NCBI GenBank assembly: GCA_014239555.1
Contig: JAAZYR010000002.1
Span: forward strand, 186,001-250,000
Origin: Acidimicrobiales bacterium
GTDB taxonomy: Bacteria > Actinomycetota > Acidimicrobiia > Acidimicrobiales > Poriferisodalaceae
Reading direction: 5' to 3'
DNA length: 64,000 bases
The notes below the pieces were generated by a model. That model searched no databases. It saw only the letters and a list, made by a program, of their open reading frames with translations, and was not told where the DNA came from. Shown here piece by piece: positions 8,707 through 17,372 of this stretch. A program made the translations under genes and the position numbers. Each line of letters opens with the position of its first letter. The stretch's first letter is position 1.

Positions 8707-9446
8707 GCGTCGCGACAGACCCAATTGACGCCGCAACCGTGGTAGTTGCCCGAGACACGGATAACGGCATCGAAGTTTTGATGCTCCGACGTAACTCCAA
8801 AATATATTTTGGAGGAATGTGGGTTTTCCCGGGAGGCAGAGTCGACCCAGCCGATCGGGAAGACGAAAACCAAGTTTCCGTATGCGACGGCAGCAACGGT
8901 CGCGGGTTTCTTGCGGCAGCGGTTCGCGAAGCGCGAGAGGAAGCCGGGATCGATCTCAGCAAAAGCGAGCTACACCATTTCGCCCACTGGCTTCCACCTG
9001 ATATTCGACCAAAACGGTTCTCGACACAGTTCTTTCTCACCACGGCACCACCAAATCTTGACGTTGCAATCGATCACGGAGAGATCACCGAACACCATTG
9101 GATGACGCCTACCGACGCTTTACGGCGACGCGCCATCGGCGAAATCGAGATAGTCACCCCTACTTTTTGCACTCTTAATTGGCTCGAAAAATTTCGAGCG
9201 GTATCTGACGCCTGTTCCGCAATAAAAGGCCCGGAGTGCTTCCACACCCATATAAAACAGGTGGAAGGTTCCGACCCCGGCATGGTCGCGTTCTACTCAG
9301 GGGACGTGTCATATGATTCTCTTGACTTGGAAGCCCCAGGTCCACGTCGGCGCTGCTACATGCTTCAGTCAGCCTGGTGGTGGGAAGAACACGATGGCGA
9401 CGGACCGAATCTCAGCCTCGAAAGGCCGGACGTCATTACAAGTTAA
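8703..9446 (+). CDS. Nudix hydrolase, NUDT19-like
   Basis: Nudix pyrophosphohydrolase of 247 residues starting with GTG at 8703, overlapping the HAD stop. The Nudix box is split. The first half (MWVFPGGRVDPADRE) is separated by about 20 extra residues from the second half (FLAAAVREAREEAGIDL). Such an insertion in the Nudix box is typical of the NUDT19/RP2 group, which hydrolyses CoA and acyl-CoA derivatives. CoA-type substrates would fit the many acyl-CoA genes in the window, but that is inference. Its last bases overlap the convergent nitrile hydratase accessory gene by 4 bases. Confidence 0.82.
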   Translation: MSVATDPIDAATVVVARDTDNGIEVLMLRRNSKIYFGGMWVFPGGRVDPADREDENQVSVCDGSNGRGFLAAAVREAREEAGIDLSKSELHHFAHWLPPDIRPKRFSTQFFLTTAPPNLDVAIDHGEITEHHWMTPTDALRRRAIGEIEIVTPTFCTLNWLEKFRAVSDACSAIKGPECFHTHIKQVEGSDPGMVAFYSGDVSYDSLDLEAPGPRRRCYMLQSAWWWEEHDGDGPNLSLERPDVITS

Positions 9447-9781
9447 TGATCATGGCCGTGTGGTCGCTCGGCATAAGCGATAGCGCGCACATCGAGTTCG
9501 ACCTCATCAAGAAGTGCCAAATCGTTGAGTATTTGCTCGAGAGCTTTTGTCCAGCAGGCGTAGTAGTCCCATGTCGGTCGATCGGCCTCGTCCGTTGACT
9601 CCCAAGCTCCAATTGCAGCAATTAACCGAATTCGGAAGTCTGCCCAGCTAAAGCACCCCGATTCGACTAGGTCCGCCGTTACCCCGAAGGTCCGGCTTTG
9701 CCATGGTGCTTCGAAAACCAACTCGCCATTCAGTCTGGGAGGAGCGGTTATTGAGCCATCGAGAATCTCAACTTCGGTCAC
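9443..9781 (-). CDS. Nitrile hydratase accessory protein (cobalt insertion, P14K/NhlE type)
   Basis: Small (112 aa) accessory protein needed for metal loading and cysteine oxidation of cobalt nitrile hydratase, where it swaps alpha subunits. Family features are the short length, the Trp-rich core (EAPWQSRTFGVTADLV, FSWADFRIRLIAAI, TWDYYACWTKALEQIL) and the His-rich tail ERPHGHDH, a plausible metal-binding end. Its ATG overlaps the alpha-subunit stop (ATGA). The gene order beta-alpha-accessory matches cobalt-type operons of Rhodococcus. It ends convergently with the Nudix gene. Confidence 0.85.
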   Translation of the reverse strand: MTEVEILDGSITAPPRLNGELVFEAPWQSRTFGVTADLVESGCFSWADFRIRLIAAIGAWESTDEADRPTWDYYACWTKALEQILNDLALLDEVELDVRAIAYAERPHGHDH

Positions 9782-10386
9782 GGCTTTTGGGCCTTTGCCA
9801 CTCCGATCATGGAATCTCTGCTCACCAAGCTCGCTAACTCTTCTAGATCGAGGTGATCGGTTCCCTCCGGCTGTTCGGGGAGCACGAGGAATCGGGTTTC
9901 TGAGCTGCTATCCCAAACTCGTACTTCGGCGTCAGTATCGAGGCTTAGGCCCATCTCTTCAAGAACCTTTCTAGGTTCTCGTACAACTCTGGCGCGGTAT
10001 TCGGGGCTCTTGTACCAATTTGGCGGCAACCCGAGAAGGGCCCAGGGATAACAAGAACACAACGTACAAACAACAACGTTATGAACTCCTGGCTCGTTCG
10101 CCTTGATCTCGATATGTTCAATTTCAGCGCCTTCAATGTCTTCAGCCGCCAGGACTTCGTCAGCGTCATCAAGAAGGCGCCTACGAAATTCGGGGCTAAG
10201 CCATGCTTTCGCCACGAGACGAGCTCCAACCATCGGCCCTAGGTCGTTTTCGAAGCGCTCGATGAGTGCCTCTACTCGGGTTCGGTCGATGATCCCTTTC
10301 TCTACGAGGAGGTCTTCGAGAGCCTCAGTTCGAACCTCGGGTGAGCGAGGGTCAGTCTCATGGTGGTGATCTGTTCCGGAGCTCAC
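9778..10386 (-). CDS. nthA: Nitrile hydratase alpha subunit, cobalt type
   Basis: Catalytic subunit that hydrates nitriles to amides in the cytoplasm as an alpha/beta heterodimer or tetramer. The metal site is VCTLCSCYPW, with Cys107, Cys110, Ser111 and Cys112. Thr at the second position and Tyr after the last Cys are the cobalt-type signature (iron enzymes have VCSLCSCT). Normal length at 202 residues. It starts 4 bases inside the beta-subunit stop (ATGA) and is itself coupled to the accessory gene. An N-terminal HHH and an acidic stretch (TDHHHETDP) are visible. No amidase lies next to the operon. Confidence 0.95.
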   Translation of the reverse strand: MSSGTDHHHETDPRSPEVRTEALEDLLVEKGIIDRTRVEALIERFENDLGPMVGARLVAKAWLSPEFRRRLLDDADEVLAAEDIEGAEIEHIEIKANEPGVHNVVVCTLCSCYPWALLGLPPNWYKSPEYRARVVREPRKVLEEMGLSLDTDAEVRVWDSSSETRFLVLPEQPEGTDHLDLEELASLVSRDSMIGVAKAQKP

Positions 10387-11099
10387 ACCGCCTCCTCTAC
10401 AGCAGTTAGATAGTTCTCGTACAGGTCGACATTAATCACAACACCGGCTTCGGATTTGTTGCCCCAAAGATCTTCAGCGCGGTAACCAACACAGATCACG
10501 TGTTGAGGCCTTTCGCCAAGGTCGTGGGCGGTGCTGTCCGGTAGCACCTCCGCTGGGTGGATCTTGACAACAGTGCCCACTACACCAGTCACGTATTCAG
10601 GCAGTCGGGTGTGGCCCTCTTGGTTCGCTCCGAGTGCAACTACGCGGTCCCCTACCCCAAAATGTGGGGGGTCAACGACTTCGCGCCGCACGGTTCGATG
10701 ATTTGGTAAGGGAGTTATTCGATCGGGCGGTAACTTTTGTGGATCTTTCGGCACTACTGGCGAAGCACGATGAGCCGGACCAGTGCCTTCTTTGGCACCC
10801 AGTAGAACATCTAGCTCGCCTGGGGCGAGAAGTTCATACTCTTCGAGAAGTAGTTCCATCACCGCTTCCCAACGACCGTAGTAGCCGCCATGATCGAAAT
10901 AGTCGTCGGGAGCGAGCCGTTCGAGGGCGTATCGCATCTCGCCGGGGCGCTTCGCCGTGTGGCGCAACACCTGGAACATGAGGCCTAGAACTCGTCGTTC
11001 CCATTCGTAATGAAAGGGTGGCTCATCGGGGCTGTGAGGTACCTTCCCCCACCCTTGGGTGCCTCCTATGTCGTGAACACCACGATCTCTGGTCACCAT
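10383..11099 (-). CDS. nthB: Nitrile hydratase beta subunit
   Basis: Structural/catalytic partner of the alpha subunit. The family opening GVHDIGGTQGWGKV is present from the ATG at 11099 (238 aa). A longer frame to 11243 overlaps the upstream SDR and has no similarity, so I reject it. FHYEWERRVLGLMFQVL and the C-terminal SH3-like barrel (FGVGDRVVAL, LPEYVTGVVGTVVKIH, AEDLWG) are as expected. The start is 4 bases after the SDR stop, so the SDR is probably the first gene of the same transcript. Confidence 0.93.
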   Translation of the reverse strand: MVTRDRGVHDIGGTQGWGKVPHSPDEPPFHYEWERRVLGLMFQVLRHTAKRPGEMRYALERLAPDDYFDHGGYYGRWEAVMELLLEEYELLAPGELDVLLGAKEGTGPAHRASPVVPKDPQKLPPDRITPLPNHRTVRREVVDPPHFGVGDRVVALGANQEGHTRLPEYVTGVVGTVVKIHPAEVLPDSTAHDLGERPQHVICVGYRAEDLWGNKSEAGVVINVDLYENYLTAVEEAV

Positions 11100-11103
11100 C
11101 AGG

Positions 11104-11877
11104 TCATCTTCCGCTGACTGATCCACCGTCGATGGTGTACACCCCACCGTTGATGTAACTCGCGTCTTCCGAAGCAAGGAACGCGACCAGCGCTGCGACT
11201 TCATCGGGCTCGCCGTAGCGGCCCATCGGATTTCGTGCAGCAAAGTCTTTGCGAATCATTTCAGCCTGATCGCCTCCGAAGCCCTCTTCGAGGCTTCGCA
11301 TCATTCGGGTTTCTATTGGAGAAGGGCACACAGCATTAACTCGAATGCCCTGGGGTACCAACTCCAGGGCGGCCGATTTGGTTAGGCCAACAACGCCGTG
11401 CTTGCTTGCCACATAGGCGCTTAGTCCGCGAGATCCCATCAAACCAGCCGTCGAGGCGGTGTTGACAATCGCTCCGCCACCATTCGCAATCATCGCGGGG
11501 GCAGAATATTTCATCCCCAACCACACCCCGCGGAGGTTGACACTGATAACTCGATCGAAATCTTCCTCCGGGTAGTCAAGAAGCCCAAGGATTCGTCCCT
11601 CAATACCCGCGTTATTGAACAGCACGTCGAGACGCCCAAACTCTGCCACACACCCTTCAACGTAACGAGCAACATCTGCTCCCTCGCTACAGTCAGCCGT
11701 CAGGGCGATGGTGTCAACCCCAAATGGCTCCGCCTCTAATAGCGCGGCGTCTAAGTCTGATCCTTCGAGATCAACTGCGACGATCCGCGCACCTTCAGAG
11801 GCGAAACGGCGCACAGCGGCGAGACCAATTCCTCCTGCTGCTCCGGTTACAACAACGACCTTGTCTTGAAAGCGCAT
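11104..11877 (-). CDS. Short-chain dehydrogenase/reductase
   Basis: Classical NAD(P)-dependent SDR of 257 residues. It has the cofactor motif TGAAGGIG, the Asp after strand 2 (VAVDLE, favouring NAD), NNAGIEG, the serine in NTASTAG and the catalytic YVASK. The start at 11877 is favoured over 11883 because GGAGG lies 8 bases before it but only 2 before the earlier ATG. It heads the nitrile hydratase run with a 4-base gap, and could oxidise or reduce a product linked to nitrile or amide catabolism (inference). Divergent from the epoxide-hydrolase-like gene across about 56 bases. Confidence 0.88.
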   Translation of the reverse strand: MRFQDKVVVVTGAAGGIGLAAVRRFASEGARIVAVDLEGSDLDAALLEAEPFGVDTIALTADCSEGADVARYVEGCVAEFGRLDVLFNNAGIEGRILGLLDYPEEDFDRVISVNLRGVWLGMKYSAPAMIANGGGAIVNTASTAGLMGSRGLSAYVASKHGVVGLTKSAALELVPQGIRVNAVCPSPIETRMMRSLEEGFGGDQAEMIRKDFAARNPMGRYGEPDEVAALVAFLASEDASYINGGVYTIDGGSVSGR

Positions 11878-11933
11878 GGACATAGCCTCCCATGGATAAG
11901 CAAACTCGATCGGACCCTGCAAGAATTAGAAGC

Positions 11934-12323
11934 ATGAGCGAAGCAACTAGCCCTGAAGAGGTTGTTAACACCTTCATCGAGAAGATAGAAGCAAGAGATC
12001 TTGACGCGGCACTTAGCCACGTTTCCGAGGACTGTTATTACGACAATGTTCCCATCGGAGATATGACCGGAAAAGAGGACATGCACAAGTTCCTTAGCGG
12101 GCTGCTCAAAGGGGAAGGACCAGTGGAGTTCGAGGTCATTCGGCAAACAGCTACGGGCAACATCGTGATGAATGAGCGAGTCGACCGCTTCACGACGGCG
12201 AGCGGACGGACCATCGAGTTGCCACTTATGGGCGTTTTCGAAGTGAACGATGGACACATTACTTTTTGGCGCGACTATTTCGACAACGGCATGTTCCTTC
12301 GACAGGTCAAAGGTGACGGCTAA
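11934..12323 (+). CDS. Limonene-1,2-epoxide hydrolase-like protein (SnoaL fold)
   Basis: Small alpha+beta-barrel hydrolase of 129 residues. All five residues used by the Rhodococcus limonene epoxide hydrolase have counterparts at the right spacing: Tyr36 and Asn38 in YYDNVP, Arg82 and Asp84 in ERVDRF, and Asp114 in FWRDYFD. Epoxide hydration is therefore plausible, although the natural epoxide is unknown. The start at 11934 (MSEATSPEEVV) is taken as the family N-terminus; the frame is open 14 codons further. It lies 59 bases upstream of the UGSC selenoprotein gene on the same strand. Confidence 0.82.
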   Translation: MSEATSPEEVVNTFIEKIEARDLDAALSHVSEDCYYDNVPIGDMTGKEDMHKFLSGLLKGEGPVEFEVIRQTATGNIVMNERVDRFTTASGRTIELPLMGVFEVNDGHITFWRDYFDNGMFLRQVKGDG

Positions 12324-12382
12324 GATAAGACTTAACTAAGGTGAGTGATCACCGAAGCGCATCACGATGATGGGGGTGGACA

Positions 12383-12913
12383 GTGAGCACAACAACTGAA
12401 TTTCATGATCCTCGGGCTCAGCCGAAGGCGGTTGCTGAACCGTACGAAATCAAGGTGAGCTTAGATAGTCCCTTAACGATTGGGCTAGTCGCCAACGGAT
12501 TCCCCGATAGCGTTCGCTTTTTGGACCACGTCGAAAAAACCCTTGCCCAGGCGGTTCCATCGGCATCTTTTGTGCGATATGACAAAGGCGATGCTTCATC
12601 GGTTGTCGGCGGCAAGATGCTTGAAGACATTCAAGCGGAGTGCCAGGCAGTAGTCGCAGCGTACGGCCATTGAGGTAGCTGCACTTCTGGCACCGTGCGT
12701 GACAGCATTTCAATAGCTCGGCTGGGGATTCCAGCGGTCGCTCTCGTCACCGAGGAATTTTGGCCTCAAGGCGATTTCTTTGCGAACTCTTCGGGCATGC
12801 CTGAGGTTCCGAGGGTGAAGTTACCTCATCCGGTCGCCGGCACTGGTGAGGACAAAATGGCTGAGGTTGCTTCGGACATAACGCCGTCGATCGTTGAACT
12901 TTTAAGTTCCTGA
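12383..12913 (+). CDS. UGSC-motif selenoprotein (Sec at in-frame TGA 12671-12673)
   Basis: Two adjacent open frames join into one 176-residue protein if the TGA at 12671 is read as selenocysteine. The junction reads VVAAYGH-U-GSCTSGTVRDSI, the defining U-G-S-C motif of the UGSC (seleno)protein family, with Sec97 and Cys100 forming a C-x-x-C-like redox pair. Start is GTG at 12383 after a GGGGGTGGA stretch. Reading continues without interruption to the TGA at 12911. A hairpin at 12687-12705 (stem CUGGCAC/GUGACAG, loop CGUGC) lies just downstream of the Sec codon. The function of the family is not established; a thiol/selenol redox role is inferred from the motif. It is 19 bases upstream of the 12933 gene, its likely partner. 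Confidence 0.88.
12687..12705 (+). promoter_or_regulatory. SECIS-like hairpin of the UGSC gene
   Basis: Begins 13 bases after the in-frame TGA. The arms CUGGCAC and GUGACAG pair at six of seven positions (one G-A mismatch), closing a five-base loop CGUGC. Its size, distance and loop start (CGU) match the hairpins after the other three Sec codons in this window. It lies inside the coding sequence, as bacterial SECIS elements do. Confidence 0.65.
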
Positions 12914-12932
12914 ACAGTACGAATCGTTCAAA

Positions 12933-14048
12933 ATGAGTTTGCTTGACGCAGTCTCGGAGTATGACGCTCTAGAGCTACTACACGACCTCGGCTGCACCGA
13001 CGGTCTGCCCGTGGTTATCCCAACCCCAGACCGGGTAAGTCGCATGGTTCTCGCAACTGGCTACGAACCGGACATAGTCCTCGGAGAAATGGGACCCGTT
13101 TACGGTTCGGCGACAATTGAAAAGGTCGCGTCGGTGGCAGTTATGGCCGGATGCACCCCAGACCATGCTCCCGTTGTCGTCGCCGCGGTAAGGGCTGTTT
13201 GCCAACCAGAATTTGATTTGACGGAGATGCAAGCGACGACGCACTGCACTGCCCCGCTCATGATTGTTTGCGGCCCTGCTCGACACGCTTGTGGCGAAAT
13301 CGCTTCCGGCTTCGGAGCTTTAGGTCCTGGGCATCGGGCAAATGCATCTATTGGTCGCGCTCTGCGACTCGCGATGATCAATATTGGAGGCGCTCGACCG
13401 GGTTCTTCCGACATGGCTTTGCATGGGCATCCAGGCAAGTTCACCTATTGCCTCGCCGAGGATGAGGAGAACAGTCCCTTCCCGGGGTTACACACAACCT
13501 TTGGTTATGAGCCTGACCAAAGCGCCGTCATTATTACCGGTGCTGAGGCGCCTCACTCCACCTTTTTCACCGGTGATCGAGACGACCCCAACTCCGTTGA
13601 GAGCTTGTTGAATGTCATAGCGCTCGTCATGGCAAATCCTGGAAGTAACAACGTTCATCTTCGGGAGGGTGCAATTACGGTGATCATGAATCCCGATCAC
13701 ACGGAGGTCATCAGACGAGCCGGGTTGACGCGAGAAGACGTGCAAGCTGAACTCGCAAGTCGCGCGACTATTTCGGTCGGAACTATGCGACGCATAAGTC
13801 CGGCGCTTTTTATGCAAGGGATAAACGCTGAGGATAAGGGTCGCTTCAGCGACGCTGCCGACGATGACCTCATTCATGTCCTCAAGGACCCGAACCGTGT
13901 CCTTGTTCTCCAAGCTGGGGGAAGTGGCTTGTACACAATGGTGATGCCATCTTGGTGTGCGGGTCCTCACCGTAACGCGATAGTGCATTCAGAGATTGAG
14001 CTTGATCAGGCTTGTGAGGTTCCCGGAATGAATGACTTGGCATCCTAA
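12933..14048 (+). CDS. Uncharacterised Cys-rich protein, partner of the UGSC selenoprotein
   Basis: I do not recognise a named family. The 371-residue soluble product has several cysteines in conserved-looking settings: [10 protein letters not shown] near the N-terminus, [36 protein letters not shown], and a Cys near the C-terminus (MPSWCAGPH). It is also rich in Gly-Pro loops and His ([17 protein letters not shown]). No signal peptide or membrane segment is seen. It starts 19 bases after the UGSC stop on the same strand, so the two are almost certainly one transcript. A joint redox or cofactor function is inferred from the context only. Confidence 0.7.
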   Translation: MSLLDAVSEYDALELLHDLGCTDGLPVVIPTPDRVSRMVLATGYEPDIVLGEMGPVYGSATIEKVASVAVMAGCTPDHAPVVVAAVRAVCQPEFDLTEMQATTHCTAPLMIVCGPARHACGEIASGFGALGPGHRANASIGRALRLAMINIGGARPGSSDMALHGHPGKFTYCLAEDEENSPFPGLHTTFGYEPDQSAVIITGAEAPHSTFFTGDRDDPNSVESLLNVIALVMANPGSNNVHLREGAITVIMNPDHTEVIRRAGLTREDVQAELASRATISVGTMRRISPALFMQGINAEDKGRFSDAADDDLIHVLKDPNRVLVLQAGGSGLYTMVMPSWCAGPHRNAIVHSEIELDQACEVPGMNDLAS

Positions 14049-14068
14049 GACCTGGAGAGGATCCTGCC

Positions 14069-14542
14069 TTGAGTGATGAGCGACCCCACGGGGGACTTTG
14101 GTTCGAAGAATTGACTCCCGGCCTAGTGATACGTCATCGCCTCCGTCGAACAGTGACCGAGACCGACAACATTATGTTCACGACGATGACGATGAATCCG
14201 GCCGCCCTACATCTTGATTTCGACTACGCCGAGAAAGAAACCCAATTTGGACAGCCGCTAGTGAATTCGATGTTTACTGCTGCACTTATTGTCGGAATTT
14301 CGGTTCACGAAACGACACACGGCACGACAGTCGCCAACCTCGGATTTGAGCAGATGAACTTTCCTGCTCCGGTGTTTCACGGGGACACCCTTCGCGTTGA
14401 ATCTGAGGTAATTAGTGCACGCGAATCTTCTAGTAAGCCAGATCAGGGAATCGTTTTGTTTGAACACCGCTCTCACAACCAAGATGATGTATTGGTGGCC
14501 ACGATGCGACGAAACGCGCTCATGTGGAAACAACCGAACTGA
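14069..14542 (+). CDS. MaoC-like (R)-specific enoyl-CoA hydratase
   Basis: Single hot-dog-fold MaoC dehydratase of 157 residues. The core [18 protein letters not shown] carries the hydratase-2 type Asn/His region, followed by [20 protein letters not shown]. It probably hydrates an enoyl-CoA or related thioester. Start is TTG at 14069, preceded by GGAGAGGA, with no ATG available in frame. It follows the 12933 gene by 20 bases, so it may share the transcript of the UGSC pair. A second, more diverged MaoC-like protein is at 45783. Confidence 0.85.
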   Translation: MSDERPHGGLWFEELTPGLVIRHRLRRTVTETDNIMFTTMTMNPAALHLDFDYAEKETQFGQPLVNSMFTAALIVGISVHETTHGTTVANLGFEQMNFPAPVFHGDTLRVESEVISARESSSKPDQGIVLFEHRSHNQDDVLVATMRRNALMWKQPN

Positions 14543-14644
14543 GCTAACCGGTAGCGCCTGGTCAGAAAATTCTGCCCTTCAGTTCGGAATCGTGCGTTGC
14601 AATGACTACCGTCATCACCGCCCCCCTCTTTTGGAGTCTTAGCG

Positions 14645-15610
14645 ATGGCTTACACCGCGCCCACAGACGCATTCCGCTTCGATCAATACCGATCTGCGGT
14701 GGAAGGTAAGCGGGTGTTCATCACCGGGGCAGGTAAGGACGGCGGCATAGGGCAGGCTTTCGCTCTCTGCGCTGGTCTTAATGGAGCCGCGTCAGTTGGC
14801 GTTCATTTTCATCGCAGTTATGAGGATGGTTTCCATCTGGTTGACCAACTGCGACTGGAGGGGGTGAACGCTTTTCCCGTGCAGGCAGATGTAACAAATT
14901 TGCGTGATTTGTGGGCGAGCCGCAGTTATGTCATAGACCAGATGGGAGGCCTTCCTCCAAATTTGGTTATTTGCAATTCCGGGTTAACCGAGTCGGGTTA
15001 CAGCTTCGGGAGGGCCCTTCGAGAAGAAGCGGGAGAGGCTCGTGCCCTTCGACGTGCCCGAGTGCGACAGCATTTTCTGGACAATCTCGACGAATCCCGT
15101 CTTGTCTTAGACACCAAAGTTGACGGCTTCCTTGCGTCCACCCATCTGTGGGCTGGAGAGGCGGTTCACCATAATGAACCAATCCAATTGGTCTACATAT
15201 CTTCACGTCAAGCAATCGATCCGGGGCCAGCGGTACCGGGGTATGCGATCAGCAATTGGGCGGTTTTGCAGTTGCCGAAGGTGTTGAAAGTAAACCTCGG
15301 CAAAAGCGCGGATCTAGTCCAATGCTTCTCGCTGATGTTTCCGTTTATCCGCACCGGTATGACCGATGAGTACGTTGACAACGAACGGGTCTTCGGGCGC
15401 TGGCAGCCTCGGATGCTTGAACCATCTGAAATGGCGGAAGCATTTATGGCGTTGTTGCACCGTCCTGGTGATGAGACCGATGACGGAATGTTTGAACTCG
15501 TCGTTGAAGCTGCCGAGCAAAACGAGATAGATGTCACTTGGAGACAGGTGAAGTTCAATCTCGCGGAGGAACACCTCTCTTGGAGTGCTGACCACCCGCT
15601 GAGGTTCTAG
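14645..15610 (+). CDS. Atypical SDR, catalytic Lys replaced by Asn
   Basis: Long SDR-fold protein (321 aa) with an extended cofactor motif TGAGKDGGIG (about residues 28-37) and VICNSGLTESG in place of the usual NNAG. The active-site segment reads VPGYAISNWAVLQ: Tyr200 is kept, but the residue four positions later is Asn204, not Lys. YISSRQA supplies the Ser. Loss of the Lys would impair ordinary SDR proton relay, so the protein may be a specialised ketoreductase, akin to multidomain synthase modules, or a non-catalytic relative. Start ATG 14645 follows a 102-base gap after the MaoC gene. Confidence 0.75.
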   Translation: MAYTAPTDAFRFDQYRSAVEGKRVFITGAGKDGGIGQAFALCAGLNGAASVGVHFHRSYEDGFHLVDQLRLEGVNAFPVQADVTNLRDLWASRSYVIDQMGGLPPNLVICNSGLTESGYSFGRALREEAGEARALRRARVRQHFLDNLDESRLVLDTKVDGFLASTHLWAGEAVHHNEPIQLVYISSRQAIDPGPAVPGYAISNWAVLQLPKVLKVNLGKSADLVQCFSLMFPFIRTGMTDEYVDNERVFGRWQPRMLEPSEMAEAFMALLHRPGDETDDGMFELVVEAAEQNEIDVTWRQVKFNLAEEHLSWSADHPLRF

Positions 15611-15628
15611 AGGGCCGGTTCGAGACAA

Positions 15629-16477
15629 CTATGGCGAATTTGCGCCTGGTACGTCGACTCGAATTCGTTCTATTCGCCCTTCGCGGCGTTCCGCCGCACC
15701 GCCGCGCCCTGAGTTTGGCGCCGTAACGAGATACAACGTTCGCCGGTCCTCGCCTCCGAGCGCGCACGCGTAACAATTCAGTTCCAGATCTATGTGATGA
15801 GTTACTTCGCCGCCGTCAACCACACGGAAGACAGAATGATTAGTGGGATCACCAACCCAAATTCCTCCCTCGACATCGAGGCAAATTCCGTCTGGAACGC
15901 GTTTCTCTAAATCGGCGAATAGGCGCCTGCCCGTAAGAGAGCCATCGAGTTCTATATCGAACGATAGAAGTCTGCGACCGTATGACTCAGCGATAACTAG
16001 TCGGTTACCTTCAGGGTTGATGACCGCACCGTTGGGGAAGTCAAGCTCTGCGGGCCCGCGTCGCGTTGTTCCGTCGGCCCCGACGATGGCGAGAGTGGCC
16101 TGAGAAAACTCTTCGCCTGCCTCAGATCCAAAATTTCCTACATAAGCAGTGCCGTCGCTTGCGACGACCATGTCGTTACACGGACCGCCTGCGATATGTG
16201 AAAGGTCCGCATGTAGTGACACTTGGCCGGCGGCATCCATGCGTTTAAGGCTCTTGTCGAGCATTGACACAAACAGAAGGTCCCCAGTGGGAAGCCACCC
16301 AAGACCAGATGGTTGTGTAGCAACTTCAAGTACGAGCTCTTCTGTCCCAGCTTCATCAATTCGAAAAATTGCGTGGCGATAAAAGTCAGAAAACCATAAG
16401 TAACCGTCTCGCCACCGTGGGCCCTCGCCAAACGCTAGACCGGTCAGCACAATGTCAGTATCCACAACATCTCTCAA
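15629..16477 (-). CDS. SMP-30/gluconolactonase-family lactonase, copy 1
   Basis: Six-bladed beta-propeller, metal-dependent lactonase family (282 aa). It contains FGEGPRWRDGYLWFSD, with the metal-binding Glu near the N-terminus, then PNGAVINPEGNRLVIAESYG, and DGICLDVEGGIWVGDPTN, with the second acidic and Asn ligands. It probably hydrolyses a sugar or aromatic lactone. It converges on the 14645 SDR and is divergent from prmA. A second family member lies at 30421, but the two proteins are clearly distinct. Confidence 0.85.
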   Translation of the reverse strand: MRDVVDTDIVLTGLAFGEGPRWRDGYLWFSDFYRHAIFRIDEAGTEELVLEVATQPSGLGWLPTGDLLFVSMLDKSLKRMDAAGQVSLHADLSHIAGGPCNDMVVASDGTAYVGNFGSEAGEEFSQATLAIVGADGTTRRGPAELDFPNGAVINPEGNRLVIAESYGRRLLSFDIELDGSLTGRRLFADLEKRVPDGICLDVEGGIWVGDPTNHSVFRVVDGGEVTHHIDLELNCYACALGGEDRRTLYLVTAPNSGRGGAAERREGRIERIRVDVPGANSP

Positions 16478-16532
16478 TCTCGATCAACAGAAAATCTAAC
16501 TATTCCCAAAGCCGAAGGTAGCGTCCTGAGGT

Positions 16533-17366
16533 GTGGGTGAACTAGGAGAACAGGAGGTTCGCCTCCGAATTGTGGTGCCGAGCGCTAACGCCGACTTGAT
16601 ATCAGGCGAACTTTGGCGACTTGGGACCTTAGGCATAGAAGAACGCGACGAGGGTGCTCAAATTGTGCTTTTGGCTGGTTTCTCTTCCACTCCTATCGCC
16701 GAAGCAGCCGCACAAAGCCTTGAAACATTTTCCGTAGTCGAAGAATTTGAATCGAGCGATTACCTTGACATCTGGCGCGAATTCGCAACGATTTACAGGG
16801 CTGGGAATCGGGTCGTGATTCGACCGCCGTGGGTCCATTACGAACCAGAGGCGAGCGAATTAGTCGTTGGGATAGATCCTGAGCGTTCGTTCGGGTCTGG
16901 GAGTCACCCTTCGACTCGACTTGCTTTAGCTGAGCTTGAGCAACTACTCGAAGGAAACGAGTCCGTTCTCGATGTTGGCTGTGGAAGCGGCATTTTGTCA
17001 GTCGCTGCGGCGCGGCTGGGTGCAACTCGGGTACTTGGAATCGACATCGATCCCACGGCAATCGAGGTCACAACTAGAAATGCAAATTTGAATGGAGTCG
17101 CTGAGCTAGTAACCGCTGAGGCGATTCCGATTGAAGCAGCAGATGGCGCATACGATGTGGTCATTTCGAACATGCTCGCTTCACTTCTGAGCTCGTACGG
17201 GTCGAATTTTGTGACGATGGTTCGACCAGGTCGGCGGCTCGTACTCTCAGGTCTTTTGAGCTCACAGGTAGATCAAGTCGTTGATAATTGCGCGCCCCTG
17301 CGGCTACTTACCACCCGACACTGCGAACCTGGGGAAGGCGACTGGGTAAGCGTGACTTTGGGTTGA
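16533..17366 (+). CDS. prmA: Ribosomal protein L11 methyltransferase
   Basis: SAM-dependent methylation of ribosomal protein L11. The 277-residue protein starts with GTG at 16533. It shows FGSGSHPSTRLALAELE before the SAM motif VLDVGCGSGILSVAA, then GIDIDPTAIEVTTRNA and the N-M-L motif ISNMLASLL used by L11 and Hen-type methyltransferases. The length and order match PrmA. It is divergent from the SMP-30 gene and converges on the P450 gene with a 6-base gap. Confidence 0.9.
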   Translation: MGELGEQEVRLRIVVPSANADLISGELWRLGTLGIEERDEGAQIVLLAGFSSTPIAEAAAQSLETFSVVEEFESSDYLDIWREFATIYRAGNRVVIRPPWVHYEPEASELVVGIDPERSFGSGSHPSTRLALAELEQLLEGNESVLDVGCGSGILSVAAARLGATRVLGIDIDPTAIEVTTRNANLNGVAELVTAEAIPIEAADGAYDVVISNMLASLLSSYGSNFVTMVRPGRRLVLSGLLSSQVDQVVDNCAPLRLLTTRHCEPGEGDWVSVTLG

Positions 17367-17372
17367 ACTGTG

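Noticed and set aside
9778..10386. Iron-type nitrile hydratase or thiocyanate hydrolase
   Set aside because: The metal motif is VCTLCSCYPW (cobalt type), and the accessory gene is of the P14K kind.
12671..12673. TGA as a nonsense mutation or sequencing error making a pseudogene
   Set aside because: Four separate genes show the same pattern at redox-Cys positions with similar downstream hairpins, and no other frame damage is seen; random damage would not do this.
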